A DNA stretch of 64,000 nucleotides, taken from Parabacteroides sp. PF5-6 (lineage in GTDB: Bacteria > Bacteroidota > Bacteroidia > Bacteroidales > Tannerellaceae). The translations under genes were made by a program, and so were the position numbers. Positions 32,949-43,474 of this stretch are shown one piece after another (within the stretch, counting starts at the first letter, position 1; each line of letters begins with the position of its first letter). The notes under the pieces are model-generated. The model was not told the DNA's origin. It ran no database searches and worked only from the letters and a program-made list of their open reading frames with translations. The stretch lies in the NCBI RefSeq assembly GCF_029504695.1, contig NZ_JAQFIN010000003.1:248001-312000 (forward strand), in the 5' to 3' direction.

Positions 32949-34016
32949 ATGAACTTAGCATTAGAATCAATCGTATTACCGGGTGTCGACCCAAGTCGCC
33001 CGATCGTTATAGCCGGTCCGTGCAGTGCGGAAACCGAAGAACAGGTATTGGAAGCCGCCAAAGCGCTTGCATCCCGTGGGGTCAAGATCTTCCGCGCCGG
33101 GATCTGGAAACCGCGCACCAAACCCGGAGGCTTTGAAGGCGTAGGCACCGTCGGGCTGTCCTGGCTGAAACGGGTCAAAGAAGAGACCGGGATGTATGTC
33201 GCCACCGAAGTGGCCACCAAAGATCATATCAAAGAAGCTTTGGAGATGGGCATCGATATCTTATGGATCGGGGCGCGTACCACCGTCAATCCTTTTGCCG
33301 TGCAGGAGATCGCCGATGCGTTGCAAGGCGTGGATATCCCGGTCTTGATCAAAAACCCGGTCAATCCCGACCTGGAATTGTGGATCGGAGCGATCGAACG
33401 AATCTACGGCGCCGGTATCCGCCGCATCGGTGTGATCCACCGCGGCTTTAGCTCGTACGACAAAAAGATGTACCGCAACCTCCCACTCTGGCATATCCCC
33501 ATCGAACTGCGTCGACGGATGCCGAACCTGCCGATCTTCTGCGACCCCAGCCATATCGGTGGCCGCCGCGAACTGATCGCTCCCCTGTCGCAGCAAGCAA
33601 TGGACCTGAGCTTCGACGGCTTGATGATCGAAAGCCATTGCTGTCCGGACAACGCCTGGAGCGATGCCAGTCAACAGATCACGCCCGAGGTATTGGATTA
33701 CGTCTTGAACCTGTTGGTGATCCGCGATGTGCACCAAACGACGGAGAACCTGAGTGAACTGCGCCGCCAGATCGACCAGATCGACGAACAACTGCTCGAA
33801 CTCCTGGCCAAGCGTATGCGTATCTCCCGTGAGATCGGTATCTATAAGAAAGAGCACAATATGCCCATCCTGCAGTCTCCCCGTTACAATGAGATCCTCA
33901 CCAAACGTTCCGATATGGGCGAAGCCATGGAGCTGGATACCGACTTTGTCAAAGAGATCCTGCAAGAGATCCACGAAGAATCCGTGCGTCAACAAGTAAT
34001 AATCATGAACCAATGA
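32949..34016 (+). CDS. DAHP synthase / chorismate mutase fusion
   Basis: A 355-residue bifunctional enzyme. Residues 1-260 are a type I-beta DAHP synthase (IVIAGPCSAETEEQVL, GIWKPRTKPGGFEG, PIFCDPSHIGGRRELI) making DAHP from PEP and erythrose-4-phosphate. The C-terminal part from about 262 is a type II (AroQ) chorismate mutase (LSELRRQIDQIDEQLLELLAKRMRISREIG). The synthase-then-mutase order is known in Porphyromonas and Prevotella enzymes, where the mutase part transmits prephenate inhibition. It overlaps tyrA by 4 bp. Confidence 0.95.
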   Translation: MNLALESIVLPGVDPSRPIVIAGPCSAETEEQVLEAAKALASRGVKIFRAGIWKPRTKPGGFEGVGTVGLSWLKRVKEETGMYVATEVATKDHIKEALEMGIDILWIGARTTVNPFAVQEIADALQGVDIPVLIKNPVNPDLELWIGAIERIYGAGIRRIGVIHRGFSSYDKKMYRNLPLWHIPIELRRRMPNLPIFCDPSHIGGRRELIAPLSQQAMDLSFDGLMIESHCCPDNAWSDASQQITPEVLDYVLNLLVIRDVHQTTENLSELRRQIDQIDEQLLELLAKRMRISREIGIYKKEHNMPILQSPRYNEILTKRSDMGEAMELDTDFVKEILQEIHEESVRQQVIIMNQ

Positions 34017-34786
34017 AAATACTAATCTTAGGTGCCGGAAAGATGGGATCTTTCTTCACCGACCTATTGAGCTTCGACCATGAAGTAGCTGTCCTGGAAC
34101 AGGATCCGAAACGGATGCGCTTTATCTATAACGCCCTGCGTATGCAGAAGCCGGAAGAGATCCGGGAGTTCGCACCGGAGCTGGTGATCAACTGCGTCAC
34201 GTTGAACTACACCATCGAGGCATTCCAGATGGTATTGCCCTACCTGCCGCCTTATTGCATTATCTCCGATATCGCTTCGGTCAAGACCCATCTGAAGGAG
34301 TTCTATGAGACCTGCGGTTTCCCTTATGTTTCAACGCACCCGATGTTCGGCCCAACCTTCGCCAACCTGGCGAACCTAGCAAAAGAGAATACGATTATCA
34401 TCTCCGAGGGAGATCACCTGGGTAAGATCTTTTTCAAAGACCTCTACAACGGCCTGCACCTGAACATCTGCGAATACACGTTCGAAGAGCACGATAAAGT
34501 CGTCGCCTATTCCTTGGGTATCCCGTTTGCTTCGACCATTGTCTTTGCCGCGATCATGAAGCATCAGGACGCGCCGGGAACCACCTTCAAGCGTCACATG
34601 AAGATCGCCCGCGGCCTCTTCTCCGAAGACGATTACCTCCTGACGGAAATCCTTTTCAACCCGCGCACCCCCAACCAAATCAACCGCATCCAGGAAGAAC
34701 TGTCCGCCCTGCAGGAGATCATCCAAAAGAAAGACAGCGAAGCCATGAAAACCTACCTCAAGAAGATACGGAAGAATATAGAGTAA
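34013..34786 (+). CDS. tyrA: Prephenate dehydrogenase
   Basis: A 257-residue NAD(P)-dependent enzyme oxidising prephenate to 4-hydroxyphenylpyruvate. The Rossmann motif is ILGAGKMGSFF, followed by ISDIASVKTHL and STHPMFGPTF, typical of TyrA. It lacks a C-terminal ACT domain, so feedback probably acts at the synthase and the attenuator. Last gene of the operon, starting within the stop of the fusion gene (ATGA). Confidence 0.93.
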   Translation: MKILILGAGKMGSFFTDLLSFDHEVAVLEQDPKRMRFIYNALRMQKPEEIREFAPELVINCVTLNYTIEAFQMVLPYLPPYCIISDIASVKTHLKEFYETCGFPYVSTHPMFGPTFANLANLAKENTIIISEGDHLGKIFFKDLYNGLHLNICEYTFEEHDKVVAYSLGIPFASTIVFAAIMKHQDAPGTTFKRHMKIARGLFSEDDYLLTEILFNPRTPNQINRIQEELSALQEIIQKKDSEAMKTYLKKIRKNIE

Positions 34787-34803
34787 AGTTCTTCGGCTTT
34801 CAT

Positions 34804-34811
34804 TATCTTTG
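34804..34811 (+). promoter_or_regulatory. Probable promoter -7 box of the AsmA-like gene
   Basis: TATCTTTG lies 25 bp before the ATG at 34836, supporting that start and separate transcription from the tyrA operon. Confidence 0.5.
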
Positions 34812-34835
34812 TCCTGTGCTCCATACTGGAAAAAT

Positions 34836-37800
34836 ATGAAAAATAAGAAGAGAGTCCTTTTCACTATTGGCATTACGCTGTTTGCATTGTTCTTTGTATT
34901 GCCGGCTGTCGTGTTCAGTATAATAAACTGGGGCATTCTGCCTTCGCGGAAGCTGACGCCGATCGTGGTGAACGAGGTGAACAAACGCATCAACGGGCAG
35001 TTCGAATGTGAAGAGGTGGAATTGACGTTCTTCAACACCTACCCGCATCTGGGGCTGAGCCTGAGTGGCGGACAGTTAGACTCCCTATTACGTTTCAAGG
35101 AGGTGGTATTGACCATTCGTCCGATGGATTATCTCTTCAAAGGGATCCTGACGATCGGGGATGTACGGATTGAAGATCCGGTCTTCTATGGATTGGTGGA
35201 TAGTGAAGGCCGGGCAAACTGGGATGTCCTGATCGCTTCGGAAGAAGAGCAGGAAGAAGATGCGGACACCATGCAACTCCCTCCCATCGATCTGCAAAAG
35301 GTAGAAATCACCGGCGGCTCTTTCACCTACGACGACCGGCAGGCAGATATCTATACCGAGGTAGAAGGCTTCTTCCTGACACTGACCGGTTCGCTCATCA
35401 ACGGAGGGAATACCTTATCGGTCGAAACCGGCTCCTCCTCCATCCTTTTCGAAAGTCCGGATTATTCGTTGAACAACAATATGGCTCTTCATTTTGAAAG
35501 CGACATCGAACTGACGGACAACTACCATACCGTTACACTGAAAAACTCGGCGATGCGACTCAACAACCTGCCTTTCTCGGCTGACGGTTCATTCAGCTAC
35601 CTACCCGAAATGAATATTCTCGCGATGAATGTAGAGATGGGCTTGCAGGCTTCCGACCTGAACGAGCTGATCGGCTTCATTCCGGAGGCTTACCTGAAGA
35701 ACCGGGCGGATATCCTCGCCACCGGATCGATCCGGATGGATGCGAATATCTTCGGGGAACTGGGAGATCATGTCATGCCGACGATCAACGCAACCTGCAC
35801 GTTGGAGAACGGTTCCTACCACATGAAAGGAGTCGATCAGGGTATCGACGCCCTGGAGATGGAAATGGACATTCTACTCAGCGGAGCGGAACCCGAGGCG
35901 TCGCACGTCACCCTTGATAAGTTGAACCTGACGGGAATGAACACTTCGCTGCAAATGAACGGAAAGGTAACCGATATCCTGCAGTCGCCGGCCGTGGATG
36001 CAACCATCAAAGGGAAGGTCGACCTTACCCGCATGGCCGGAGAGCTTATGGATGCCGATACATTACTGATCGAAGGATTTATGGATGCCGATATTCAGGC
36101 TTCTTTCACGGTGGACGACCTACTCGAAGGGCGATACAATAAGATTCAAGCCCTGGGCTACTTCAATATCGACTCGCTCAAAGCGTTCAGCGAACCCTAC
36201 GAGATGGATGTATTCGTCCGAGGCGTTCACTTTACGATGGACACTGTCAAATCAACCAGCCGGTATATCAAAGGAGATAACCTGTTGAGCGGCGCTTTGA
36301 CGGTCGACCGGATGCGCGTCAAGTACAAAGAAGATATTAATACCATGCTTCGGGGCATGGAGATCACGGCTAAGACCTCCCCGGTGATCGATACGACCGA
36401 AGTGATGTCGGTCACCTCCCATATACGGGTGGAACAGATCCGTTCGCGCCTGCCCGACTCGGTAACGATCGTGGCCAAGAACGCTTACCTGCGGGGCGGC
36501 ACCAAACCGTCGGACTCCAATAAGAAAATCCCGCAATTGATGGCTGCCATTACGGTGGATTCGCTACGCTATTTCGATATTCCCTCTCAGATGGGGATCT
36601 CGTTTGCCGCAAGCACATTCAGCGTCGAAGCGCTCCCGCTCAGGGATGCGATGCGACAACGGATGCAAACCGCACGACAAGACAGCACCCGGCAAATGAG
36701 TGCACGCACTTCGTCCGGACGCCAACGGGAAGCCCGGGCAAACCGGCGCCAACAGCCAACCGACTCCGTGCCCGCCAATGCAACAACAGCCTCTTCTTCC
36801 ACCGATCTATTGCGCAACTGGGAAGTACGGGGGTCGGTGCTCTTCGATCAGATGCGTCTCTTCAGCCGTGCCTTCCCGTTGCCGATGCGGATGGAAAAGA
36901 CGAAGGTGAAGTTCGACACCAACACGGTGCAGTTCACCGATGCCCTGTTCTATGCCGGCAACAGCAACTTCACCCTGACCGGCGAGATCAACAGTATCCG
37001 TCGGGCCATGCTCAGGGGAGGCAAACTGCAAGGCAAGTTCTCGGTCGGGTCCGATTATATGGATTGCAACCAATTGATCGGAGCGATCAGCCGGGGCATG
37101 CAAGAGATGGAACAACAAGACCAACGGGAACAGGACGTCCTATTGGCGGATGACAACCTGGCCAGTCTGGAGATTCTGCAAGACTCTGTCGCAACCCAAC
37201 CGGCCGACTCGGCGGACAGGCTCTTTGTCGTCCCGGCTTTTCTCGATATGTCGCTGGTCATGAATGCAAAGAAGATCGATTACAAAGACCTCGAGATGGA
37301 ACATGTCGAAGGGGAGATCGTCATGCGCAACCAGAGCATCAACCTGAAGAAACTGGATATGCGGTCGAATATCGGCGAAGGCAATTTCAGTATGTATTAC
37401 ACAGCAAAAAACACGGAGAAGGCTTCCGTTGGCTGCGACCTCGAGATGCGCGCCATACAGGTGGAAAAACTCATCGACCTTTACCCGGCAATCGACACCC
37501 TACTGCCGATGCTTCGCTCTTTTGAAGGGATTGTGGACTGCACCATGGCGGTGACCTGTGATATCGACTCCACCTCGTCGGTTATTCTGCCCTCGCTCCA
37601 TACCGGCTGCTCGGTCGCGGGGAAAAACATGGTATTACTGGATGGCGAAACCTTTGCGGAGATATCGAAAACACTCATGTTCAAGAACAAAGAAAAGAAT
37701 GTGATCGACAATATCTCGGTCGATCTGGTGGTGAAAGAGAATAAAATCCAGATTTTCCCATTCCTTCTGGAGATGGACCGCTACCGGGTGGCTGTGGGCG

Positions 37801-38099
37801 GCACGCACAACCTGGATATGACGTTCAACTATCACGTGTCCGTATTGAAATCGCCCGTTCCGTTCAAGCTTGGGGTCGATGTGACAGGTAACCTGGACGA
37901 TTTCAAGTACAAAATAGTCAAATGCCGCTACAAAGATATCTTCCAGGCGGCCACCCAGAAAGAGCTCGATCCGACGCCGCACAATCTTCGCGCGGAGATC
38001 AAAGAGTATATCCGTCAGCAAATCGTAGAAAACGCCCCCGAACTGGCCCTGCTCCCACCGCAAAGGCCACGGGAAACGGCAGAAGAAAAAGAGGATTAG
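34836..38099 (+). CDS. AsmA-family envelope protein
   Basis: A 1087-residue protein with one N-terminal membrane helix (FTIGITLFALFFVLPAVVFSI) and a very long repetitive beta-rich periplasmic body, as in AsmA/TamB-type bridge proteins proposed to carry phospholipid between membranes. The C-terminal AsmA_2-like part includes FEGIVDCTMAVTCDID and a RVAVGGTHNLDMTFNYHVSVLKSP motif. A low-complexity Arg/Ser/Gln/Ala linker lies about residues 607-650. Role in outer-membrane lipid homeostasis is inferred from the family. Confidence 0.85.
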   Translation: MKNKKRVLFTIGITLFALFFVLPAVVFSIINWGILPSRKLTPIVVNEVNKRINGQFECEEVELTFFNTYPHLGLSLSGGQLDSLLRFKEVVLTIRPMDYLFKGILTIGDVRIEDPVFYGLVDSEGRANWDVLIASEEEQEEDADTMQLPPIDLQKVEITGGSFTYDDRQADIYTEVEGFFLTLTGSLINGGNTLSVETGSSSILFESPDYSLNNNMALHFESDIELTDNYHTVTLKNSAMRLNNLPFSADGSFSYLPEMNILAMNVEMGLQASDLNELIGFIPEAYLKNRADILATGSIRMDANIFGELGDHVMPTINATCTLENGSYHMKGVDQGIDALEMEMDILLSGAEPEASHVTLDKLNLTGMNTSLQMNGKVTDILQSPAVDATIKGKVDLTRMAGELMDADTLLIEGFMDADIQASFTVDDLLEGRYNKIQALGYFNIDSLKAFSEPYEMDVFVRGVHFTMDTVKSTSRYIKGDNLLSGALTVDRMRVKYKEDINTMLRGMEITAKTSPVIDTTEVMSVTSHIRVEQIRSRLPDSVTIVAKNAYLRGGTKPSDSNKKIPQLMAAITVDSLRYFDIPSQMGISFAASTFSVEALPLRDAMRQRMQTARQDSTRQMSARTSSGRQREARANRRQQPTDSVPANATTASSSTDLLRNWEVRGSVLFDQMRLFSRAFPLPMRMEKTKVKFDTNTVQFTDALFYAGNSNFTLTGEINSIRRAMLRGGKLQGKFSVGSDYMDCNQLIGAISRGMQEMEQQDQREQDVLLADDNLASLEILQDSVATQPADSADRLFVVPAFLDMSLVMNAKKIDYKDLEMEHVEGEIVMRNQSINLKKLDMRSNIGEGNFSMYYTAKNTEKASVGCDLEMRAIQVEKLIDLYPAIDTLLPMLRSFEGIVDCTMAVTCDIDSTSSVILPSLHTGCSVAGKNMVLLDGETFAEISKTLMFKNKEKNVIDNISVDLVVKENKIQIFPFLLEMDRYRVAVGGTHNLDMTFNYHVSVLKSPVPFKLGVDVTGNLDDFKYKIVKCRYKDIFQAATQKELDPTPHNLRAEIKEYIRQQIVENAPELALLPPQRPRETAEEKED

Positions 38100-38191
38100 C
38101 CCATTGGTCATTTCTTCGCATTTGTTCGTCTAATACCCGAATGATTGATACAATTAACTAAAAGTCTTCATGCCGATCCGTCGAAACCCGT

Positions 38192-38199
38192 TATATTTG
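38192..38199 (+). promoter_or_regulatory. Probable promoter -7 box of the 38225 lipoprotein gene
   Basis: TATATTTG lies 25 bp before the ATG; an AGGAGG-like stretch (38205-38211) lies between box and start. Confidence 0.5.
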
Positions 38200-38224
38200 T
38201 CCGTAGGAGGTAAAAAAGATAAAG

Positions 38225-39058
38225 ATGAAAAGATTAACTCTCTTGATGTTGGCCGGTCTGATAGGGCTGGCGGCATGTTCCAGCGACGACGATGACAAGA
38301 AAATAAAGTTAAACAAACTGACCAAAGTCACCTGTTACAAAAACAGTGAGTCTGCCCCTGTCTTTCAGGTTGAGATTTATTACAATCCCGACGGCACGAT
38401 CTCACGCCTGCAGGATGCAGAGAAAGGAAAGTTGGAATTTACTTACGTCGATAAGAAGAAACTGACGGTGAGCGGTCCCGAGTCCGAAAAGATCGAGTAT
38501 GCATTGAACAATAACTTCATCACGCAGATGAAAACCTACGCCCTCAATCCTTATGCGGAAAACACGGTTTACAGCAATGAAGAATACACGTACACCTACC
38601 GAAGGGATAAGTTAAATACAGCCGACAAACTAATCCGCTGGCCTTTGGAAAACAGCCTGCAATACGAGACCAGAACCTATTCCGCCTACGACAACTATAC
38701 CTGGGAAGGGAATAATATCAACCGGTTCTCCCAGGAAACAAAAGAAATGATTTATGAATACATGCCGGATAAACGTCCGGAGAATCTGCCGTTCATGGTT
38801 TTAAGCGCATTCTCTCCCATTAGCTTCGACGCTTTCAGTCCGATCAACTTCTACCGGGGAGCATTGAACGCACAACTGGTATCCCGTGCCTACTGGTACC
38901 AGGTTCCGAACACCGACATCAGCGCCGAATACCTCTTCGACTACACCTTCCGCAACGAATACGTCACCACCATCTTCATCGAAGAAACCGATCATACCAC
39001 CAACAACGGCGGCATGAACACCTACACGATTCATTTGGAGTATAATTATCAGAATTGA
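38225..39058 (+). CDS. DUF4595-like hypothetical lipoprotein
   Basis: A 277-residue lipoprotein ([15 protein letters not shown]; acidic residues after the Cys are typical of surface-exposed lipoproteins in Bacteroidetes). The body is beta-rich with RHS/YD-like strands ([26 protein letters not shown]), as in DUF4595 proteins. Function unknown. Its 3' end overlaps the convergent trmD by 10 bp. Confidence 0.75.
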   Translation: MKRLTLLMLAGLIGLAACSSDDDDKKIKLNKLTKVTCYKNSESAPVFQVEIYYNPDGTISRLQDAEKGKLEFTYVDKKKLTVSGPESEKIEYALNNNFITQMKTYALNPYAENTVYSNEEYTYTYRRDKLNTADKLIRWPLENSLQYETRTYSAYDNYTWEGNNINRFSQETKEMIYEYMPDKRPENLPFMVLSAFSPISFDAFSPINFYRGALNAQLVSRAYWYQVPNTDISAEYLFDYTFRNEYVTTIFIEETDHTTNNGGMNTYTIHLEYNYQN

Positions 39059-39804
39059 AACAAATCCTCACCATTTCCCTCTTGAGAATGCCTGGCAAAT
39101 GCGGCATCCCATCCTGCACGCGGTTTAGTGCTTTGTAATAAATCCGGTCGCAACCGGGCAGTGCGCTCCTGGGCTTGCTGCAGCTTCCATTCGTCGATTT
39201 TGCGTTCGTGGCCTGACAGCAATACATCGGGGACTTTCCAACCTTTGTATTCCGCCGGACGGGTATAGACGGGCGGGGCTAAGAGGTTATCCTGAAAAGA
39301 GTCGGAAAGGGCGCTTTGTTCGTCGCCAATCGCACCGGGGATCAGGCGGACAACGGCATCGGTGATAATGGCAGCAGCCAGTTCACCACCCGTCAATACA
39401 TAATCGCCGACGGAGATCTCTTTCGTAATCAGATGCTCCCGGATCCGGTAGTCGACCCCTTTATAATGCCCGCAAAGGATGATGATATTATTCAGCAATG
39501 ACATTTGGTTGGCCATCGGCTGGTTGAAAGTCTCGCCATCCGGGGAAGTATAGATCACCTCGTCGTACGTGCGTTCACTCTTCAAGGCAGAGATCGCCCG
39601 GTCGATCGGTTCGATTTGCATCACCATACCGGCTTCTCCGCCAAAAGGATAATCGTCCACCCGACGCCATTTATTAGTCGTGTAATCGCGCAGGTTATGC
39701 AGATGGATCTCTGCCAATCCTTTATCCTGGGCACGTTTAACGATAGAACAATTAATCATCCCGTCGATCATTTCGGGCAGTACGGTAAGTATATCGATTC
39801 GCAT
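39049..39804 (-). CDS. trmD: tRNA (guanine-37 N1)-methyltransferase
   Basis: A 251-residue SPOUT methyltransferase making m1G37 and preventing frameshifting. Signatures are [39 protein letters not shown] and [14 protein letters not shown]. The C-terminal 20 residues (about [20 protein letters not shown]) extend beyond the usual end. TACCTTTG on the minus strand at 39845-39852 is its likely -7 box. Confidence 0.96.
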   Translation of the reverse strand: MRIDILTVLPEMIDGMINCSIVKRAQDKGLAEIHLHNLRDYTTNKWRRVDDYPFGGEAGMVMQIEPIDRAISALKSERTYDEVIYTSPDGETFNQPMANQMSLLNNIIILCGHYKGVDYRIREHLITKEISVGDYVLTGGELAAAIITDAVVRLIPGAIGDEQSALSDSFQDNLLAPPVYTRPAEYKGWKVPDVLLSGHERKIDEWKLQQAQERTARLRPDLLQSTKPRAGWDAAFARHSQEGNGEDLFQF

Positions 39805-39844
39805 GGGTACAAAATATTAATGATTGAGGTATTTAACCGGGCAG

Positions 39845-39903
39845 CAAAGGTATTGTTTTTGCCTGATTTTATTAGCCGTTTCACGAATAATTCGTATTTT
39901 TGC
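39845..39903. promoter_or_regulatory. Divergent promoter region trmD / pheT
   Basis: The minus strand has TACCTTTG at 39845-39852 for trmD and the plus strand TATTTTTG at 39896-39903 for pheT, 43 bp before its ATG. Confidence 0.5.
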
Positions 39904-39945
39904 CCGTCAATTTACGAAATGAGATAAAGCATAAACTTTATTACG

Positions 39946-42408
39946 ATGAATATATCCTATAACTGGCTCAAAGACTATCTGTCATTCGACCTGCAGCCCG
40001 AAGAAGTGGCAGCGGCGCTTACCTCTATCGGTTTGGAAACCGGCGGTGTGGAGGAAGTACAAACCATAAAAGGCGGACTGGAAGGTCTGTTTATCGGCGA
40101 AGTACTGACTTGCGAAGAACATCCGAATTCCGATCATTTACATATCACCACAGTGAATGTAGGAGGAGAAGAACCTTTACAAATTGTCTGCGGAGCACCC
40201 AATGTGGCTGCCGGACAAAAAGTAGTTGTCGCCGTAAACGGCACGAAACTGTATAAGGATGATGAGGTCTTTACCATCAAAAGGTCTAAAATACGCGGCG
40301 TGGAATCCAATGGTATGATTTGTGCGGAAGATGAGATCGGTTTGGGCAATGACCATGCCGGAATTATTGTGCTTCCCGCTGAAGCTACTGTGGGTATGCC
40401 GGCGAAAGCATACTATAATATCCAGAGTGATTATGTATTGGAGGTAGATATCACCCCCAATCGGGTAGACGGTACGTCCCATTTCGGTGTGGCGCGCGAC
40501 CTGGCGGCTTACCTGAAGCAAAACGGCAAACCGGGCGAACTGAAACGTCCTTCGGTTGATGCTTTTAAAGTGGAAGACGCCTCCCCGGCGATCGAAGTGA
40601 TCGTAGAAGACACCGAAGCCTGCCCTCGCTATTCGGGTGTAAGCATCAAAGGAGTCACGGTCAAAGAAAGTCCCGAATGGTTGCAAAACCGTTTGAACCT
40701 TATTGGCCTTCGTCCGATCAACAATATCGTGGACGTGACCAACTTCGTATTGCACGAAATGGGACAACCGCTGCATGCGTTCGATTACAATAAGATCAAA
40801 GGAGGCAAGGTGATCGTCAAGACCATGCCGGCAGGCACTAAATTCGTCACATTGGATGAAGCCGAACGGACACTGACCGACCGTGACCTGATGATCTGTA
40901 ATACGGAAGAAGCCATGTGCATCGGAGGCGTATTCGGAGGGCTCGATTCCGGAGTGACGGAGTCTACGACCGATATCTTCCTCGAATCGGCCAACTTCAA
41001 TCCGTCGTGGGTGCGCAAGACAGCCCGTCGTTTTGGGTTGAACACCGACTCTTCGTTCCGTTTCGAACGGGGCTTGGATGCGAACAATACCATGTATTCC
41101 CTGAAACGTGCGGCTTTACTGATCAAAGAAGTGGCCGGCGGAACGATTACCGGTGAAGTGCAGGATATCTACCCCAAGGTTGTTGAGCCTTATACTGTCG
41201 AGCTTAGCTATCAGAAAGTCAACAGTCTGATCGGGAAAGAGATACCTACGGAAACCGTGAAGAATATCCTGGACAGCCTGGAGATAAAGATTGTTTCCGA
41301 AACTCCGGAAGGCCTTACCTTGCATGTGCCGGTCTATCGGATCGATGTACAGCGCGATGTGGATGTGATCGAGGATATCCTGCGTATCTACGGATATAAT
41401 AATGTGGAGTTCGACGATAATGTGAAATCGAACTTAAGCTATAAGACACAGACCGACCGCGGGTATGAATTGCAGAACCTGATCTCCGAGCAATTATGCG
41501 GAAACGGTTTCCATGAGATCATGAATAATTCGTTCACGCCGTTTAGTCATTACGAAGAGTTGACGACTTACCCGGCTTCACACTGTGTGATGTTGGAAAA
41601 CCCGCTGAGCATCGACCTGAACGCGATGCGCCAGACTTTGCTCTTCGGTGGTTTGCAAAGCATCGAATACAATATCAAACGGAAGAATGTAAATATCCGC
41701 TTCTTCGAATTCGGGAATTGTTACAACTTCAATGCCGACAACAAGAAAGAAGGCGAAATACTTGCTGCCTATAGTGAAGATTATCGCCTGGGACTCTGGG
41801 TATGCGGCAACCGGGTGGAGAACAACTGGGCGCATCCGAATGAGAAATCATCCGTCTACGAATTGAAAGCCTATATCGAAAACATCCTGGTTCGCCTGGG
41901 CGTGAACATGAAGAAGGTTATTTTCGGTAATCTAACGAATGATATCTACTCCACCGGAGTAAGCATCACCACCGCTTCCGGCCGTCAGTTGGGCACCTTC
42001 GGTATCGTACAGAAAAAACTCTGTAAGAAGTTTGATATCGATACGGAGGTATATTTCGCCGAATTGTCCTGGGAACTCCTGATGAAGGAAACCCGGAAAC
42101 ATAAAGTCATCTTCAGTGAAATATCCAAGTTCCCGGCCGTTAAGCGAGATCTGGCTTTGTTGTTAGACAAAAACATCCCCTTCGCCGAGATCCGGAAAAT
42201 AGCCAATGAGAGTGAACGCAAATTATTGAAAGATGTCACCTTGTTCGACGTCTATGAAGGCAAGAACCTACCGGCAGGCAAGAAATCGTATGCCGTCAGC
42301 TTCTACCTCCAGGATGAAGAAAAGACATTGAACGACAAGCAGATCGATGCGATCATGAAGAAGATACAGACGAATCTGGAACAGAAACTGGGAGCATCAT
42401 TAAGGTAA
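39946..42408 (+). CDS. pheT: Phenylalanyl-tRNA synthetase beta subunit
   Basis: The 820-residue beta chain of the (alpha-beta)2 enzyme. It shows the N-terminal EMAP-like tRNA-binding domain (HPNSDHLHITTVNVGGEEPLQIVCGAPN), the B3/B4 editing region (LRPINNIVDVTNFVLHEMGQPLHAFDY), the B5 domain (FRFERGLD) and the C-terminal ferredoxin-fold anticodon-binding domain (SKFPAVKRDLALLLDKNIPF). pheS is not adjacent. It makes Phe-tRNA, the signal sensed by the attenuator at 30615. Confidence 0.97.
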   Translation: MNISYNWLKDYLSFDLQPEEVAAALTSIGLETGGVEEVQTIKGGLEGLFIGEVLTCEEHPNSDHLHITTVNVGGEEPLQIVCGAPNVAAGQKVVVAVNGTKLYKDDEVFTIKRSKIRGVESNGMICAEDEIGLGNDHAGIIVLPAEATVGMPAKAYYNIQSDYVLEVDITPNRVDGTSHFGVARDLAAYLKQNGKPGELKRPSVDAFKVEDASPAIEVIVEDTEACPRYSGVSIKGVTVKESPEWLQNRLNLIGLRPINNIVDVTNFVLHEMGQPLHAFDYNKIKGGKVIVKTMPAGTKFVTLDEAERTLTDRDLMICNTEEAMCIGGVFGGLDSGVTESTTDIFLESANFNPSWVRKTARRFGLNTDSSFRFERGLDANNTMYSLKRAALLIKEVAGGTITGEVQDIYPKVVEPYTVELSYQKVNSLIGKEIPTETVKNILDSLEIKIVSETPEGLTLHVPVYRIDVQRDVDVIEDILRIYGYNNVEFDDNVKSNLSYKTQTDRGYELQNLISEQLCGNGFHEIMNNSFTPFSHYEELTTYPASHCVMLENPLSIDLNAMRQTLLFGGLQSIEYNIKRKNVNIRFFEFGNCYNFNADNKKEGEILAAYSEDYRLGLWVCGNRVENNWAHPNEKSSVYELKAYIENILVRLGVNMKKVIFGNLTNDIYSTGVSITTASGRQLGTFGIVQKKLCKKFDIDTEVYFAELSWELLMKETRKHKVIFSEISKFPAVKRDLALLLDKNIPFAEIRKIANESERKLLKDVTLFDVYEGKNLPAGKKSYAVSFYLQDEEKTLNDKQIDAIMKKIQTNLEQKLGASLR

Positions 42409-42490
42409 TTGACAATTGATAATTGATAATTGACTAAGGCCGATCTCCGATTGACAATTAAACATTAATCATTAATCATTAGATAAAGAT
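42409..42490. repeat. Period-7 run (AATTGAT, CATTAAT)
   Basis: The pheT-yebC gap reads AATTGACAATTGATAATTGATAATTGAC, then AATTAAACATTAATCATTAATCATTAG. Units AATTGAT and CATTAAT repeat every 7 bp. No gene. Confidence 0.65.
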
Positions 42491-43222
42491 ATGGGAAGAG
42501 CATTTGAATACCGTAAAGCAAAGAAATTTAAACGCTGGGGCAATATGGCCCGCGTATTTACCAAACTGGGAAAAGAAATTACCATGGCCACCAAAGCCGC
42601 GGGGCCTGATCCGGATGCCAATCCTCGTTTGCGTGTATTGATGCAGCAGGCAAAGAAGGAGAATATGCCGAAGGAGAATGTGGAAAGAGCGATCAAGAAA
42701 GCGACTTCCAAAGACTATACGGACTATAAAGAAATGAATTACGAAGGGTATGGTCCTTTCGGCATCGCGATCTTCGTGGAGACAGCGACCGACAATACGA
42801 CCCGTACGGTTGCCAACGTGCGCAGTTACTTCAATAAACACGGCGGCTCACTGGGCACCAGCGGCAGTCTCGAGTTCCTGTTCGACCACAAAGCCGTTTT
42901 CCATATCGTCAAAAAAGAAGGCGTATCCTTGGAAGACCTCGAGCTCGAACTGATCGATTTCGGTGTGGATGAAGTAGAAGAGGATGAAGATGAAATCATC
43001 ATCTCCGGTGAATTCTCTCAAAACTCCGCCATCCAGAAATACCTGGAAGAGAACGGTTTCGAGATCAATAGCGCGGAATTTATCCGCATCCCCAATGACC
43101 TGAAAGAGGTTACAGCCGAACAGCGCGTTCAGTTGGATAAATTGCTGGAAAAACTGGAAGAAGATGAAGACGTTCAGAACGTATTCCACAATATGAAGGA
43201 AGATGGAATTGATGACAATTAA
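42491..43222 (+). CDS. YebC/PmpR-family protein
   Basis: A 243-residue member of the YebC family, which acts as a DNA-binding regulator or as a translation factor for stalling sequences. It starts MGRAFEYRKAKKFKRWGNMARVFTKLGKEI and contains NPRLRVLMQQAKKENMPKENVERAI and GGSLGTSGSLEFLFDHKAV, all typical. Probably cotranscribed with pheT; a strong terminator follows 65 bp on. Confidence 0.94.
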   Translation: MGRAFEYRKAKKFKRWGNMARVFTKLGKEITMATKAAGPDPDANPRLRVLMQQAKKENMPKENVERAIKKATSKDYTDYKEMNYEGYGPFGIAIFVETATDNTTRTVANVRSYFNKHGGSLGTSGSLEFLFDHKAVFHIVKKEGVSLEDLELELIDFGVDEVEEDEDEIIISGEFSQNSAIQKYLEENGFEINSAEFIRIPNDLKEVTAEQRVQLDKLLEKLEEDEDVQNVFHNMKEDGIDDN

Positions 43223-43287
43223 CAATATCTATCCTCTCTGCCAATAAGAATAATAGCAAAAAAGCAAAGGAACAACAATCATCAACT

Positions 43288-43316
43288 AAAAACAGGAGCA
43301 AATTGCTCCTGTTTTT
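43288..43316 (+). terminator. Terminator after yebC
   Basis: AAAAACAGGAGCAA and TTGCTCCTGTTTTT form a 14-bp stem with one loop base and end in T5. Confidence 0.88.
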
Positions 43317-43474
43317 AGTTTACCCATTTTAGTTTTACCACAAACTCAGTTACCTCATGAAAAAAATAGTGAAATAAATATGTCAGACAGTCGATTCTGA
43401 AACAAATAGTAGATTTTTTTTTAAGCGAATAGATCTGAAATGCATAAATATCATAACACATGGAGTAAGTGTAT